Shown here: positions 41,506 through 50,544 of the stretch, one piece after another
Layout of the letters: each line of letters begins with the position of its first letter
Numbering within the stretch: the stretch's first letter is position 1
Assembly (NCBI RefSeq): GCF_002874965.1
Contig: NZ_CP025624.1
Location: 1,860,001-1,924,000, forward strand
DNA: 64,000 bases
Direction of reading: 5' to 3'
Origin: Pseudomonas sp. NC02
GTDB lineage: Bacteria > Pseudomonadota > Gammaproteobacteria > Pseudomonadales > Pseudomonadaceae
Notes under the pieces: model-generated
Database searches by the model: none
The model's input: only the letters and a program-made list of their open reading frames with translations
What the model was told of the DNA's origin: nothing
Program-made: the position numbers and the translations under genes

Positions 41506-42861
41506 TCAATACCCCTGCGGCAACTCCATCACAAACCTCGCCCATCCCGCCCCCGACTCACAGAAAATCCGCCCCCCATGGGCCCGCACAATCGACTGGG
41601 TAATCGCCAAACCCAGCCCCGCATGTTCGCTGCTCCCTTCATGACGCGCCGGATCTGCCCGGTAAAACCGGTCAAACAACCGTGGCAACAATGCCTCGGG
41701 AATGCCTTCCCCGGTGTTTTCCACACTCAGCGTCACGCCTTGCATCCCCTCGACAATCCGCACGCTGACTTCGCCACCCGGAGGGGTGAACCGCAACGCG
41801 TTATCCAGCAGGTTGGAAATCGCCCGGCGCAACATGCTGCGGTCACCTGAAGTGCTGGCGCTGCCTTCCCGAACCAGCCGCACCTGGACGTCCTCCGCCA
41901 GCGGCGCGAAAAATTCCAGCAATGCCTCCACCTCGTCCGCCAGCACCAGGGTTTCGCGCTTGGGCACCAGCAGCCCATGGTCCGCCTTGGCCAGGTACAG
42001 CATGTCGTTGACCAACTGCGCCATCCATTGCAGTTCTTCCAGGTTGCTGTGCAGGGCTTCGCGGTAGTCCTCCAGCGCCCGTGGCTGCGTGAGGATGACT
42101 TGGGTCTGTGTCAGCAAATTCGACAGTGGCGTGCGCAGTTCATGGGCGATGTCGGCAGAAAACGCCGAAAGGCGCTGGAAGGCATCGTCCAGGCGCCCAA
42201 GCATCGCGTTGAAGGACTGGGCGAGTTCCGCCAGTTCGGCGGGCATTTGTTCCTGGGGCAGGCGCTGGGTCAGGGAGTGGGCAGAGACGCCGCTGGCGAC
42301 TTCGCTCATGCGCCTCAGCGGTCGCAACCCGCTGCGGGCGGCCCAGGCGCCGAGCAGGGCGGTGGCCAGGGCGGAAAGGCCGACGGTCAGCCAGATCAGA
42401 TGCTGCATGCGTTGCAGGAAGTGTTGATGGTGGGTGATGTCGAGCATCAGCGTCAGGCGTGGCGAGTCAGCGTTTCCAGGAATAAGCGGCGCGTTGTACA
42501 CGCGGTAATCGGTGCCGGCGTTCTGCACGCTGTGCAGGCCAGGCGCCTGGGGCAGGGTGATGCCGGGAGCGCCGTCGAACCAGCGCTGATCGCCGGCGGT
42601 GATGCGCAGGGCCAGGTCGGGCTGGCGATTGAGTTCTTCTCGCAGCGTTGTTTCTCGTAAGGCAAATCGTTCTGGCGTGTCGGCACCTTGCAATGTGCTG
42701 CGCAGCGCTATCAGCTTGCCGTCGAGCAACTGCTGGTCCAGCTCGATAAAGTGCGCCTCGCTGGCATGGTTGAACAGCACGCCGGCCAGCAATGAAACCA
42801 CGGCGGTACAGCCAGCAAACAGCAGTGCCAGGCGGCTGGTCAGGGAAATCCGTTTCATCAA
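41506..42861 (-). CDS. copS: Copper/heavy-metal sensor histidine kinase
   Basis: 451 residues. TM1 at residues 10-30 ([20 protein letters not shown]), a periplasmic sensor of about 130 residues, TM2 ([20 protein letters not shown]), a HAMP segment, the phospho-acceptor His in [15 protein letters not shown], and HATPase motifs [16 protein letters not shown] and [11 protein letters not shown]. The CusS/CopS family senses periplasmic Cu or Ag. Its ATG overlaps the copR stop by four bases (ATGA), so the pair is translationally coupled. Confidence 0.88.
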   Translation of the reverse strand: MMKRISLTSRLALLFAGCTAVVSLLAGVLFNHASEAHFIELDQQLLDGKLIALRSTLQGADTPERFALRETTLREELNRQPDLALRITAGDQRWFDGAPGITLPQAPGLHSVQNAGTDYRVYNAPLIPGNADSPRLTLMLDITHHQHFLQRMQHLIWLTVGLSALATALLGAWAARSGLRPLRRMSEVASGVSAHSLTQRLPQEQMPAELAELAQSFNAMLGRLDDAFQRLSAFSADIAHELRTPLSNLLTQTQVILTQPRALEDYREALHSNLEELQWMAQLVNDMLYLAKADHGLLVPKRETLVLADEVEALLEFFAPLAEDVQVRLVREGSASTSGDRSMLRRAISNLLDNALRFTPPGGEVSVRIVEGMQGVTLSVENTGEGIPEALLPRLFDRFYRADPARHEGSSEHAGLGLAITQSIVRAHGGRIFCESGAGWARFVMELPQGY

Positions 42862-43538
42862 CTGAACCGCTCCTCAAGCACGTAGCCCATGCCCCGCACG
42901 GTGTGGATCAACTTGTTGGGGAAGTTATCGTCGACCTTCAGGCGCAGGCGGCGGATCGCGACTTCGATGATGTTGGTATCGCTGTCGAAGTTCATGTCCC
43001 ACACCTGGGAGGCAATCAGCGACTTGGGCAGTACTTCGCCCTGGCGCCGCAGCAGCAGTTCCAGCAGGGAAAACTCCTTGGCCGTCAGGTCGATGCGCTG
43101 GCCGTCGCGCTCTACCCGGCGGCGGATCAGGTCCATGCGCAGGTCGGCCAGTTGCAGGCTGGTTTCCTGGGGTGGGCTGCTGCCACGGCGTAACAGGCTA
43201 CGCACCCGGGCCAGCAGTTCGGAGAAGGCGAAGGGCTTGACCAGGTAATCGTCGGCGCCCAGTTCCAGGCCATGCACCCGGTCTTCCACGGCGTCCCGCG
43301 CGGTAAGGAACAGTACCGGCATGTCGAGCCCGGCGTTGCGTACGGCCTGGAGGATCTGCCAGCCATCGCGACCTGGCAGCATCACATCGAGGATCAACAG
43401 GTCGTAGTCACCGGTCAGCGCCAGGTGCTGGCCGCTGGTGCCGTCGGCCACCAGCTCGGTGTTGAATCCGGCCTCGGCCAGCCCCTGGCGCAGGTAGTGG
43501 CCGGTTTTCGGTTGGTCTTCGACGATCAGCAGTTTCAT
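42858..43538 (-). CDS. copR: Copper response regulator (OmpR family)
   Basis: 226 residues. The receiver domain has the phospho-acceptor Asp in [15 protein letters not shown] and KPF near residue 103; the winged-helix DNA-binding domain ends [17 protein letters not shown]...[10 protein letters not shown]. Belongs to the heavy-metal regulator group (CopR/CusR/IrlR). Transcribed first in copR-copS and divergent from the cupredoxin gene; a cop-box-like site lies between them. Confidence 0.9.
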   Translation of the reverse strand: MKLLIVEDQPKTGHYLRQGLAEAGFNTELVADGTSGQHLALTGDYDLLILDVMLPGRDGWQILQAVRNAGLDMPVLFLTARDAVEDRVHGLELGADDYLVKPFAFSELLARVRSLLRRGSSPPQETSLQLADLRMDLIRRRVERDGQRIDLTAKEFSLLELLLRRQGEVLPKSLIASQVWDMNFDSDTNIIEVAIRRLRLKVDDNFPNKLIHTVRGMGYVLEERFS

Positions 43539-43603
43539 GGGCGGCTCATGGTTTTACGGGAACACAGACGTTATACCGCGCACATCCGGCAGCAGGCTCA
43601 AGC

Positions 43604-43619
43604 TGACAAAGTTGTAATC
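43604..43619. promoter_or_regulatory. Cop box (CopR binding site)
   Basis: TGACAAAGTTGTAATC resembles the CopR/CusR-type half-repeat pattern TGACA-N4-TGTAAT. It sits in the 156-bp divergent gap between copR and the cupredoxin gene and could serve both. Confidence 0.6.
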
Positions 43620-43694
43620 TGGCCGTCAGCTGGCTGGCAGCGGCGCGTTCGTAAAGTGTCCCACAGACTGATTCCGAACCTTTGGAGTGTGAGC

Positions 43695-44219
43695 ATGTTT
43701 TTACGTAAATCCTGGCTGTTGGCTGGCTGCCTGATGGCGCTGAGTCTTCCGGCGCTGGCTTCCCCGGCTGAAACCTTCGCCTTCGGTGAGGCTGCGCCCG
43801 CCGCCAAGGCCACGCGCACGGTGGAAGTGGTGCTGCAGGACATTTCCTTTTCGCCCAAGGCCATCGATGTAAAAGCCGGTGAGACCGTGCGCTTTGTGCT
43901 GGTCAACAAAGGCCAGTTGCTCCACGAGTTCAATATTGGCGACGCTGCGATGCACGCCGCGCATCAGCAAGAAATGCTCAAGATGCAGGCCAGCGGCATG
44001 CTGACGGCCACCGGCATGGGCAAAATGGACCACAGTGCGATGGGCCACGGCGACATGGGCGGCATGAAACACGACGACCCCAACAGCGTGCTGGTAGAGC
44101 CAGGCAAGACCGCCGAGCTGACCTGGACCTTCACCAAGGCCACCGGCTTGGAGTTTGCCTGCAACATTCCGGGGCATTACCAGGCGGGCATGGTCGGCAA
44201 GCTGACCGTCAGCCAGTAA
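43695..44219 (+). CDS. Periplasmic copper-resistance cupredoxin (CopI-like)
   Basis: 174 residues. A signal peptide (MFLRKSWLLAGCLMALSLPA) is followed by a cupredoxin fold with ligand His in LLHEFNIGD and the C-terminal ACNIPGHYQAGM loop (Cys, His, Met of a type-1 site). A Met/His-rich insertion (GMGKMDHSAMGHGDMGGMKH, residues 108-128) probably binds extra copper. Acts in the periplasm in copper tolerance. Divergent from copRS and likely under CopR control. Confidence 0.87.
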   Translation: MFLRKSWLLAGCLMALSLPALASPAETFAFGEAAPAAKATRTVEVVLQDISFSPKAIDVKAGETVRFVLVNKGQLLHEFNIGDAAMHAAHQQEMLKMQASGMLTATGMGKMDHSAMGHGDMGGMKHDDPNSVLVEPGKTAELTWTFTKATGLEFACNIPGHYQAGMVGKLTVSQ

Positions 44220-44276
44220 GCCATTGACGGGCAAAGGCGGGTAGAATGGCGGCGTTTATTTAGCCAGGTTTCCGCC

Positions 44277-45107
44277 ATGCATCCCGCAGCCGAACATTCG
44301 CCGCTGGGCAAGTCCAGTGAATACATCTCCACCTACACCCCGTCGTTGCTGTTCCCGATTCCTCGCGCCGCCAAGTGGGCCGAGCTGGGCCTGAGTGCCG
44401 AGACCCTGCCGTATAAAGGCGTGGATTTCTGGAACTGCTTCGAACTGTCCTGGCTGCTGCCCTCCGGCAAACCCGTGGTGGCCATCGGTGAATTCAGTAT
44501 CCCGGCCGACTCGCCGAACATCATCGAGTCGAAGTCGTTCAAGTTGTACCTCAACTCGCTGAACCAAACCGCGTTTGCCGATGTGCAAAGCCTTGAAGCG
44601 ACGTTGCGCACCGACCTGAGTGCGGCGGCCGGCAAGCCGGTTGGCGTGCGCATCCGCAGCCTGGGCGAGGTTGAAGCCGAAGGCGTGGTCGCGTTGCCGG
44701 GTGTGTGCATTGATGACCTGGACATTACCGTCAGCAACTACGAGCACCCGCGCCCGGAACTGTTGCGTTGCGACGATTCGCGCGTGGTGGAGGAGAGCGT
44801 CCACAGTCATCTGCTCAAGTCCAACTGCCCGGTGACCAGCCAGCCTGACTGGGGCAGTGTGGCGGTGGAGTACCGCGGCGCGGCGCTGGATCATGCCAGC
44901 CTGCTGGAATACCTGGTGAGCTTCCGCCAGCACTCGGACTTCCATGAACAGTGCGTGGAGCGGATCTTTCTCGACCTGCAGCGCTTGCTCAAGCCGCAGA
45001 AACTGACGGTGTATGCGCGCTATGTGCGGCGTGGCGGGCTCGATATCAACCCGTACCGCAGTACGGAAGATCTGCAGTTCCAGAACCTGCGCCTGGCTCG
45101 ACAGTAG
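44277..45107 (+). CDS. queF: NADPH-dependent 7-cyano-7-deazaguanine reductase
   Basis: 276 residues, the two-domain (YqfA/QueF type II) form. The catalytic Cys is in [15 protein letters not shown] with Asp seven residues on, and [13 protein letters not shown] supplies the substrate-binding Glu region. It reduces preQ0 to preQ1 in queuosine tRNA biosynthesis. Confidence 0.95.
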   Translation: MHPAAEHSPLGKSSEYISTYTPSLLFPIPRAAKWAELGLSAETLPYKGVDFWNCFELSWLLPSGKPVVAIGEFSIPADSPNIIESKSFKLYLNSLNQTAFADVQSLEATLRTDLSAAAGKPVGVRIRSLGEVEAEGVVALPGVCIDDLDITVSNYEHPRPELLRCDDSRVVEESVHSHLLKSNCPVTSQPDWGSVAVEYRGAALDHASLLEYLVSFRQHSDFHEQCVERIFLDLQRLLKPQKLTVYARYVRRGGLDINPYRSTEDLQFQNLRLARQ

Positions 45108-45124
45108 CTTTCACCCAAAATAAA

Positions 45125-45214
45125 TGTGGGAGCGGGCTTGCTCGCGAAAGCGGTGTATCAGCCAGCATATGTATCAGCTGACGGACCGCATTCGCGAGCA
45201 AGCCCGCTCCCACA
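45125..45214. repeat. REPIN
   Basis: Two canonical arms around a spacer (forward TGTGGGAGCGGGCTTGCTCG from 45125, inverted arm ending CGCTCCCACA at 45214). Between convergent queF and DUF4404. Confidence 0.93.
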
Positions 45215-45233
45215 TTTGATAGGTGTCCGACTA

Positions 45234-45500
45234 TTAGATCCCGATGTTGCCCAGGGTCACCACAATATTGCGCAAGGTCCCGGCAATGCCCGGGTGCTCC
45301 AGTTCGAAGCGTTCTACCGCCAGGTTCACACCGTCGGCGATGCTTGGATCCTGAATGGCACCTTCCAGTGGCTCCTGAACTTCCAGTTCAGCAATCAAGT
45401 CTCGCAGCTCTTCGCGCTGTTCGAGGGGCATTTCTGGATTCTGATCCAATTGCTCGCGCAAAATTTTGACCTGTTCTTGCAGTTGTTCGCGGGCAGGCAT
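45234..45500 (-). CDS. DUF4404 family protein
   Basis: 88 residues, MPAREQLQEQVKILREQLDQ..., with two heptad-like helices in the first half and the family C-terminus GIAGTLRNIVVTLGNIGI, which is amphipathic. Function unknown. The start at 45500 is chosen at the conserved N-terminus; the longer frame upstream is not supported. Confidence 0.8.
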   Translation of the reverse strand: MPAREQLQEQVKILREQLDQNPEMPLEQREELRDLIAELEVQEPLEGAIQDPSIADGVNLAVERFELEHPGIAGTLRNIVVTLGNIGI

Positions 45501-45610
45501 GGCGTTCTTCCTTTTATCGATAGGCACTGACATAGACCGCGGCACGCCGGGAAAGGTCTATGGGCTGACCTGTAGATTAATCCACTGGCGCCGACTGTGC
45601 ATGATCTCGA

Positions 45611-46222
45611 TCAGGGCTTCTCGCCCTTAAGCTGGCGCAGACTGATGTCGGCCAGGCAGGTCTGCAGTTCGCCCAGGTGGTCAATCACCGAATGCACGCC
45701 TAGGCCATAGAGCGCGACAGTGGCTTTGGCGCGCTTATGCTCGCGTTCCTTCTCGGTGAGTGCTTGCCATTGCTGCGGCGAAAGCCCGCACAGTGAGCCA
45801 CAGGACGCCAGGCCGATGGTCCACAGCCCGGCATTGAGCCCCGATTGCAGCAGGCGTGGCTCGCCGCTGACCAGGACGCAGCCTTCCAGGCGTTCGATAT
45901 TCAGTTCCATCAGGGCCTGCCAGCAGGCGTGAGGCGCCGGCCAGCGGGTGGAGGAGGGCTTGGCAGCCTTGATCCAGCGGGGTAGCCCGGCGGCCAGCGG
46001 TGTGGAAACCGACGCCGGCAACTCGTCCAGCCATGCACAAGGGACGCGCTGTTCTTCGAGGCTGCGCAGGATCTTCAGGGCGCCGACAGTGGCATGGGTA
46101 TCGCTGGAAGGCGCGGAATCGGCGCGGGCCTGGGAACCAAAGTCCACCAGGCAGCCACTAAGCCCGAACAGTACGGCCGTCAAGGACGGGGTGCTGGCAC
46201 TAACAATCTCGGCGTGTGGCAT
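45611..46222 (-). CDS. HAD-like protein with degenerate catalytic motif
   Basis: 203 residues. The start AVLFGLSGCLVDFGSQA lines up with HAD motif I (hhhDxDGTLxD), but both catalytic Asp positions are replaced (GLSG). Later features recall phosphonoacetaldehyde-hydrolase relatives: LEEQRVPCAWLDELPA, VLVSGEPRLLQSGLNAGLWTIGLASCG and SPQQWQALTEKEREHKRAKA. It is likely not a phosphatase by the usual mechanism. Function unknown; upstream of mlaA and divergent from it. Confidence 0.6.
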   Translation of the reverse strand: MPHAEIVSASTPSLTAVLFGLSGCLVDFGSQARADSAPSSDTHATVGALKILRSLEEQRVPCAWLDELPASVSTPLAAGLPRWIKAAKPSSTRWPAPHACWQALMELNIERLEGCVLVSGEPRLLQSGLNAGLWTIGLASCGSLCGLSPQQWQALTEKEREHKRAKATVALYGLGVHSVIDHLGELQTCLADISLRQLKGEKP

Positions 46223-46417
46223 TTCGACGTCCCTGAAATAGCAGTGACGCTAACGGACTTGGGTGACAAGCAAGTTACACCCGCAGCAATTGTAGGAATT
46301 TTGTGCATTTGCTGAATGACATTTCTGCAAGGCTGCCTAATCTGACACTTCCGTCATATACTGACGGCCTCATTCAGGGCATAGCGCCCATGACAGACCA
46401 TTCAAGGAGTTCAAGCT

Positions 46418-47107
46418 ATGCGCTGGAGCCAATGTCTAGCTCAGCTGTCCGTATGTGCGAGTATTTTGCTGGTTCCTTTCGTAGCCCAGGCGGCCTCGGA
46501 AGATGATCCATGGGAAAGCGTCAACCGCCCGATCTTCACCTTCAACGATACCGTTGATACCTATGCCCTCAAGCCATTGGCTCAAGGCTATCAGTTCGTG
46601 ACCCCGCAGTTCGTGCAGGACGGGATCCACAACTTCTTCCGCAACATCGGCGACGTCGGCAACTTTGCCAACGACGTGCTGCAACTCAAGCCCCACGCTG
46701 CAGGCGTCGACACTGCCCGCTTGCTGATGAACACCACGTTCGGCGTGCTGGGTTTCGTTGATGTCGGCACCAAAATGGGGCTGCAACGCAACGACGAAGA
46801 CTTCGGCCAGACTCTCGGCTACTGGGGCGTCGACAGCGGTCCTTACGTGATGCTGCCACTGCTGGGCCCAAGCACCCTGCGTGACGCGCCGTCCAAATAC
46901 GTGGACAGCTACACCCAGCCATACCGCTACATGAACGATATCGGCTGGCGCAACAGCACCTTCGGCCTGAATATCGTCGACACGCGTGCCAGCCTGCTGT
47001 CCTCCGAGAAGCTGATCAGCGGCGACAAATACACCTTCATCCGCAACGCCTACTTGCAGAACCGTGAGTTCAAGGTCAAGGATGGCAAGGTTGTAGACGA
47101 CTTTTAA
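46418..47107 (+). CDS. mlaA: MlaA/VacJ-family outer-membrane lipid-asymmetry protein
   Basis: 229 residues. The mature region has the VacJ pattern DPWESVNRPIFTFNDTVDTY, FFRNIGDVGNFANDVLQ, RLLMNTTFGVLGFVDVGTKMG and FGQTLGYWGVDSGPYVMLPLLGPS. MlaA removes misplaced phospholipid from the outer leaflet with OmpC/F and MlaC. The signal sequence ends VAQA-ASEDD, a signal-peptidase-I-like site; no lipobox Cys is present, unlike E. coli MlaA. AAGGAG precedes the start. Followed by rssBC as in P. aeruginosa. Confidence 0.88.
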   Translation: MRWSQCLAQLSVCASILLVPFVAQAASEDDPWESVNRPIFTFNDTVDTYALKPLAQGYQFVTPQFVQDGIHNFFRNIGDVGNFANDVLQLKPHAAGVDTARLLMNTTFGVLGFVDVGTKMGLQRNDEDFGQTLGYWGVDSGPYVMLPLLGPSTLRDAPSKYVDSYTQPYRYMNDIGWRNSTFGLNIVDTRASLLSSEKLISGDKYTFIRNAYLQNREFKVKDGKVVDDF

Positions 47108-47126
47108 GCCCCAGGCTTGAAAGAAG

Positions 47127-47152
47127 AAGGCGGCCCTCGGGTCGCCTTTTTT
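47127..47152 (+). terminator. Terminator after mlaA
   Basis: AAGGCG / GCCCTCGGGT / CGCCTTTTTT; the loop can pair internally (CC/GG). Confidence 0.8.
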
Positions 47153-47453
47153 GTGGGCGGCATTCGAGGTTTATCCGTGGGTTACGTGCTTACTTTAAGT
47201 CGCGGTTTTATGCGTTCTTATAACTACTGGTGATTTGCGATGTAAAGACGCCCGGCGACCATCGCCGTGAGCTTGAAACCCCTGGCGGATGGGAGTACCG
47301 TCTGCGCCTTAGAAGGGCACCTCTGCTTTACCTTTGTGCGTCGGCAATAACTCGGCGTTTTGTAGGACAGAGAGGCTAGAAAGCGAATCCAGTAGTAAGC
47401 CCGGCCATTGTCGAGCTGCCTACGCCAACCTAATTCTGGCGCCGTTTGCCCAC
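47153..47453. other. Upstream region of rssB
   Basis: 301 bp between the mlaA terminator and rssB with no ORF that looks coding. It presumably holds the rssB promoter, but no convincing -35/-10 or regulator site is visible. Confidence 0.5.
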
Positions 47454-48635
47454 ATGCAGAAAACCAGTGCCACGCTGCTGATAATCGATGACGACGAAGT
47501 AGTGCGCGCGAGTCTTGCGGCCTATTTGGAAGACAGTGGCTTCAGCGTCCTGCAGGCCAGCAACGGCCTCCAGGGTCTCCAGGTATTCGAGCGCGACAAG
47601 CCCGACCTTGTGATCTGCGACCTGCGCATGCCCCAGGTGGGCGGCCTTGAGCTGATCCGCCAGGTGACCGACATCGCCCCGCAGACGCCGGTGATTGTCG
47701 TGTCCGGTGCCGGCGTGATGAACGATGCCGTCGAGGCCTTGCGCCTCGGCGCTGCCGACTACCTGATCAAGCCCCTGGAAGACCTGGCTGTGCTGGAGCA
47801 CTCGGTGCGTCGTGCCCTGGATCGTGCACGGCTGCTGCTGGAAAACCAGCGTTACCGTGAAAAGCTCGAAACCGCCAACCGCGAACTCGAAGCCAGCCTG
47901 AACCTGCTCCAGGAAGACCAGAACGCCGGTCGCCAGGTGCAGATGAACATGCTGCCGGTGAGCCCGTGGAGCATCGACGAGTTCAAGTTTGCCCACCAGA
48001 TCATCCCGTCGCTGTACCTGTCGGGTGATTTCGTCGACTACTTCCGCGTTGATGAGCGGCGTGTCGCGTTCTACCTGGCCGACGTTTCCGGCCACGGCGC
48101 CTCCTCTGCATTCGTGACCGTGTTGTTGAAGTTCATGACTACACGGCTGTTGTTCGAGTCCAAGCGCAATGGCACCTTGCCGGAGTTCACCCCTTCGCAA
48201 GTGCTGGGCCACATCAACCGGGGCCTGATCAGCTGCAAGCTGGGCAAGCACGTGACGATGGTCGGCGGCGTGATTGATGAAGAAACAGGTCTTTTGACCT
48301 ACAGCATTGGCGGTCACCTGCCATTGCCGGTTTTATACACTCCAGACAGTGTGCGCTACCTGGAAGGGCGTGGTTTGCCGGTTGGCTTGTTCAATGAAGC
48401 CACCTACGAAGACCACATCCTGGAATTGCCGCCGACGTTCAGCCTGACGCTGATGTCCGACGGTATCCTGGACCTTTTGCCAGAGCCTACACTCAAAGAG
48501 AAAGAAGCCGCCTTGCCCCAACGGGTCAGGTCGGCGGGCGGCAGCCTGGATGGCCTGCGGCAGGTTTTTGGATTGGCCACGCTAGGGGAGATGCCGGATG
48601 ATATCGCCCTATTGGTGTTGAGCAGGAATCTTTGA
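47454..48635 (+). CDS. rssB: Response regulator RssB with PP2C-like domain
   Basis: 393 residues. The N-terminal receiver has phospho-acceptor Asp56 (LVICDLRMPQ) and KPLED; a coiled linker (RYREKLETANRELEASLNLL) leads to a PP2C/SpoIIE-type serine phosphatase domain (GDFVDYFRVDERRVAFYLAD, GHGASSAFVTVLL, MSDGILDLLPEP, PDDIALLVL). In Pseudomonas it pairs with the STAS protein RssC in a partner-switch linked to RpoS levels. The start at 47454 is the conserved MQKTSATLL; the longer frame is upstream leader. Confidence 0.9.
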   Translation: MQKTSATLLIIDDDEVVRASLAAYLEDSGFSVLQASNGLQGLQVFERDKPDLVICDLRMPQVGGLELIRQVTDIAPQTPVIVVSGAGVMNDAVEALRLGAADYLIKPLEDLAVLEHSVRRALDRARLLLENQRYREKLETANRELEASLNLLQEDQNAGRQVQMNMLPVSPWSIDEFKFAHQIIPSLYLSGDFVDYFRVDERRVAFYLADVSGHGASSAFVTVLLKFMTTRLLFESKRNGTLPEFTPSQVLGHINRGLISCKLGKHVTMVGGVIDEETGLLTYSIGGHLPLPVLYTPDSVRYLEGRGLPVGLFNEATYEDHILELPPTFSLTLMSDGILDLLPEPTLKEKEAALPQRVRSAGGSLDGLRQVFGLATLGEMPDDIALLVLSRNL

Positions 48636-49117
48636 TGAGTACCGGAAGAATCCAATTCGCCGAGCAAGACGGGACTTTTGTCCTGAAGTTTGTCGGTGAA
48701 GTGCGCCTGACCTTGTGTTCGGCGCTGGATGCGACGATTGAGCGGATCTTCACAGCCTTGAATTTCTCGGCGATCGTGATCGATCTGACCGAAACCCGCA
48801 GCATCGATAGCACCACCCTTGGGCTGTTGGCCAAGTTGTCCATTCTGTCTCGGCAGAAGGTCGGACTGCTGCCGACCGTCGTCACCACCCACGAAGACAT
48901 CACCCGTCTGTTGCAGTCCATGGGCTTCGATCAAGTTTTCAACATCGTTGACCGCCCGATCCCGTGCCCGGAATGCCTGACCGACCTGCCGTCCCAGGAC
49001 CAGTCCGAGGAAGTGGTACGGGTCAAGGTACTGGAAGCCCACAAGATCCTGATGGGCTTGAACGACTCCAACCGCGAGGCGTTCCACGACCTGGTGAATG
49101 CGCTGGAGCGGCACTAA
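48635..49117 (+). CDS. rssC: STAS-domain anti-sigma factor antagonist RssC
   Basis: 160 residues. The STAS core has the phosphorylatable Ser region TRSIDSTTLGLLAKLS, near residues 53-68, followed by a C-terminal extension with CPECLTDLP. Its ATG overlaps the rssB stop (TGATG), so the two are translationally coupled. By analogy, RssB dephosphorylates RssC. In-frame TTG one codon up is rejected. Confidence 0.88.
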   Translation: MSTGRIQFAEQDGTFVLKFVGEVRLTLCSALDATIERIFTALNFSAIVIDLTETRSIDSTTLGLLAKLSILSRQKVGLLPTVVTTHEDITRLLQSMGFDQVFNIVDRPIPCPECLTDLPSQDQSEEVVRVKVLEAHKILMGLNDSNREAFHDLVNALERH

Positions 49118-49141
49118 TTTCCAGCTGAAACACTGTCAAAG

Positions 49142-49229
49142 TGTGGGAGGGGGCTTGCTCCCGAAAGCGGCGGGTCAGTAGTGAATGTAGCGACTGACGC
49201 CTGTATTCGGGAGCAAGCCCCCTCCCACA
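49142..49229. repeat. REPIN, GGGAGGGGGC variant
   Basis: Arms TGTGGGAGGGGGCTTGCTCC and GGGAGCAAGCCCCCTCCCAC differ from the others in the window (GGGGGC/CTCCC instead of GCGGGC/CTCGC), with compensating changes on both sides of the stem. Confidence 0.92.
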
Positions 49230-49264
49230 TTTTTAACTGAGTTCGGCTCGAAATCGGCTAATAC

Positions 49265-49302
49265 AAAAAAAGGGCGGCACCCTCACAGGTGCCGCCCTTT
49301 TT
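49265..49302 (-). terminator. Terminator after tal
   Basis: On the reverse strand AAAAAGGGCGGCACC / TGTGA / GGGTGCCGCCCTTTTTTT. Confidence 0.92.
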
Positions 49303-49315
49303 GTCGCCGCCGTTT

Positions 49316-50242
49316 TTAGAGCTTGGCGGTCAACAGCGCTTCGAGTTTTTCCTGGTCGCGGGCGAACTGACGAATGCCCTCGGCCAGTTTCTCGGTGGCC
49401 ATCGCATCTTCGTTGGATTCCCAACGGAACTGCGCTTCGGTCAAGTGCACACGAGCTTCGCCCGCATGGCCTGGCGACAATTTGCGTTCCAGCTTGCCGT
49501 TGTCGGCTGCGAGTTTTTCCAGCAGGTCCGGGCTGATGGTCAGACGGTCGCAACCAGCCAGCTCTTCGATCTGGCTCAGGTTACGGAAGCTTGCACCCAT
49601 TACCACGGTCTTGTAGCCATTGGCCTTGTAGTAGTTGTAGATGCGCGTCACCGACTGCACGCCCGGATCTTCGGAGCCGGTGTAGTCGTTGCCGTTGGCC
49701 TTCTTGTACCAGTCGTAGATACGGCCCACGAACGGCGAAATCAGGAACACGCCGGCTTCGGCGCAAGCCACGGCCTGGGCGAAGGAGAACAGCAGCGTCA
49801 GGTTGGTCTGAATGCCTTCCTTTTCCAGCTGCTCGGCGGCGCGGATGCCTTCCCAGGTGGAAGCGATCTTGATCAGCACGCGGTCACGGCCAATGCCGGC
49901 CTTGTCGTACAGGTCGATCAGGCGATGGGCGCGCTTGAGTACCGCGTCGGTATCGAACGACAAGCGGGCATCCACCTCGGTGGAAATGCGGCCGGGCACC
50001 ACTTTCAGGATTTCCTGGCCGACAGCTACCGCAAAACGGTCGCTGGCCAGGCCTACATCGCCGTTGCAGTCGGCAACAGCCTCGTCCAGCAGCTTGGCAT
50101 AGCCTGGGATCGACGCGGCCTTGAGCAGCAGGGAAGGGTTGGTAGTGGCGTCTTGCGGCTTGAGCTTGGCGAGGGTAGAAAAATCGCCGGTATCGGCTAC
50201 TACAGTGGTGAATTGCTTGAGTTGTTCCAGCTTGGAAGTCAT
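49316..50242 (-). CDS. tal: Transaldolase
   Basis: 308 residues. The Schiff-base Lys lies in [20 protein letters not shown]; other family motifs are [30 protein letters not shown] and [11 protein letters not shown]. It transfers the dihydroxyacetone unit between sugar phosphates in the pentose phosphate pathway. The start is the conserved [20 protein letters not shown] at 50242, not the longer frame. Confidence 0.96.
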   Translation of the reverse strand: MTSKLEQLKQFTTVVADTGDFSTLAKLKPQDATTNPSLLLKAASIPGYAKLLDEAVADCNGDVGLASDRFAVAVGQEILKVVPGRISTEVDARLSFDTDAVLKRAHRLIDLYDKAGIGRDRVLIKIASTWEGIRAAEQLEKEGIQTNLTLLFSFAQAVACAEAGVFLISPFVGRIYDWYKKANGNDYTGSEDPGVQSVTRIYNYYKANGYKTVVMGASFRNLSQIEELAGCDRLTISPDLLEKLAADNGKLERKLSPGHAGEARVHLTEAQFRWESNEDAMATEKLAEGIRQFARDQEKLEALLTAKL

Positions 50243-50479
50243 GGGCGTGCTCTGTCCTGTGGGTCTGATGACATTACCCGAGCGCTGACAGCCGCTCAAG
50301 GGCGCAAATGCATTCGATCGTTTGCGAGGGCAACAACCTGAAAACAGCCGTTTGAATCACCGGCCAATGCTCAATAGGAGGCCAAAACAGCCAGCAGGTT
50401 CAACCCAACTGCCCGATGACCACCCGATCAAACGGTGGGAGCAGCCTTGCCCCATCTTCCTGACATCCCCCCCTCCAAA

Positions 50480-50503
50480 TGTGGGAGCGGGCTTGCTCGC
50501 GAA
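50480..50503. repeat. Single REP copy in the tal-dusA gap
   Basis: TGTGGGAGCGGGCTTGCTCG CGAA starts at 50480 without an inverted partner. The rest of the 302-bp gap (50243-50544) shows no gene or clear site. Confidence 0.85.
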
Positions 50504-50544
50504 GGCGTCGTGTCAGCCACCCAATAAACCCACTGACACCCAAA

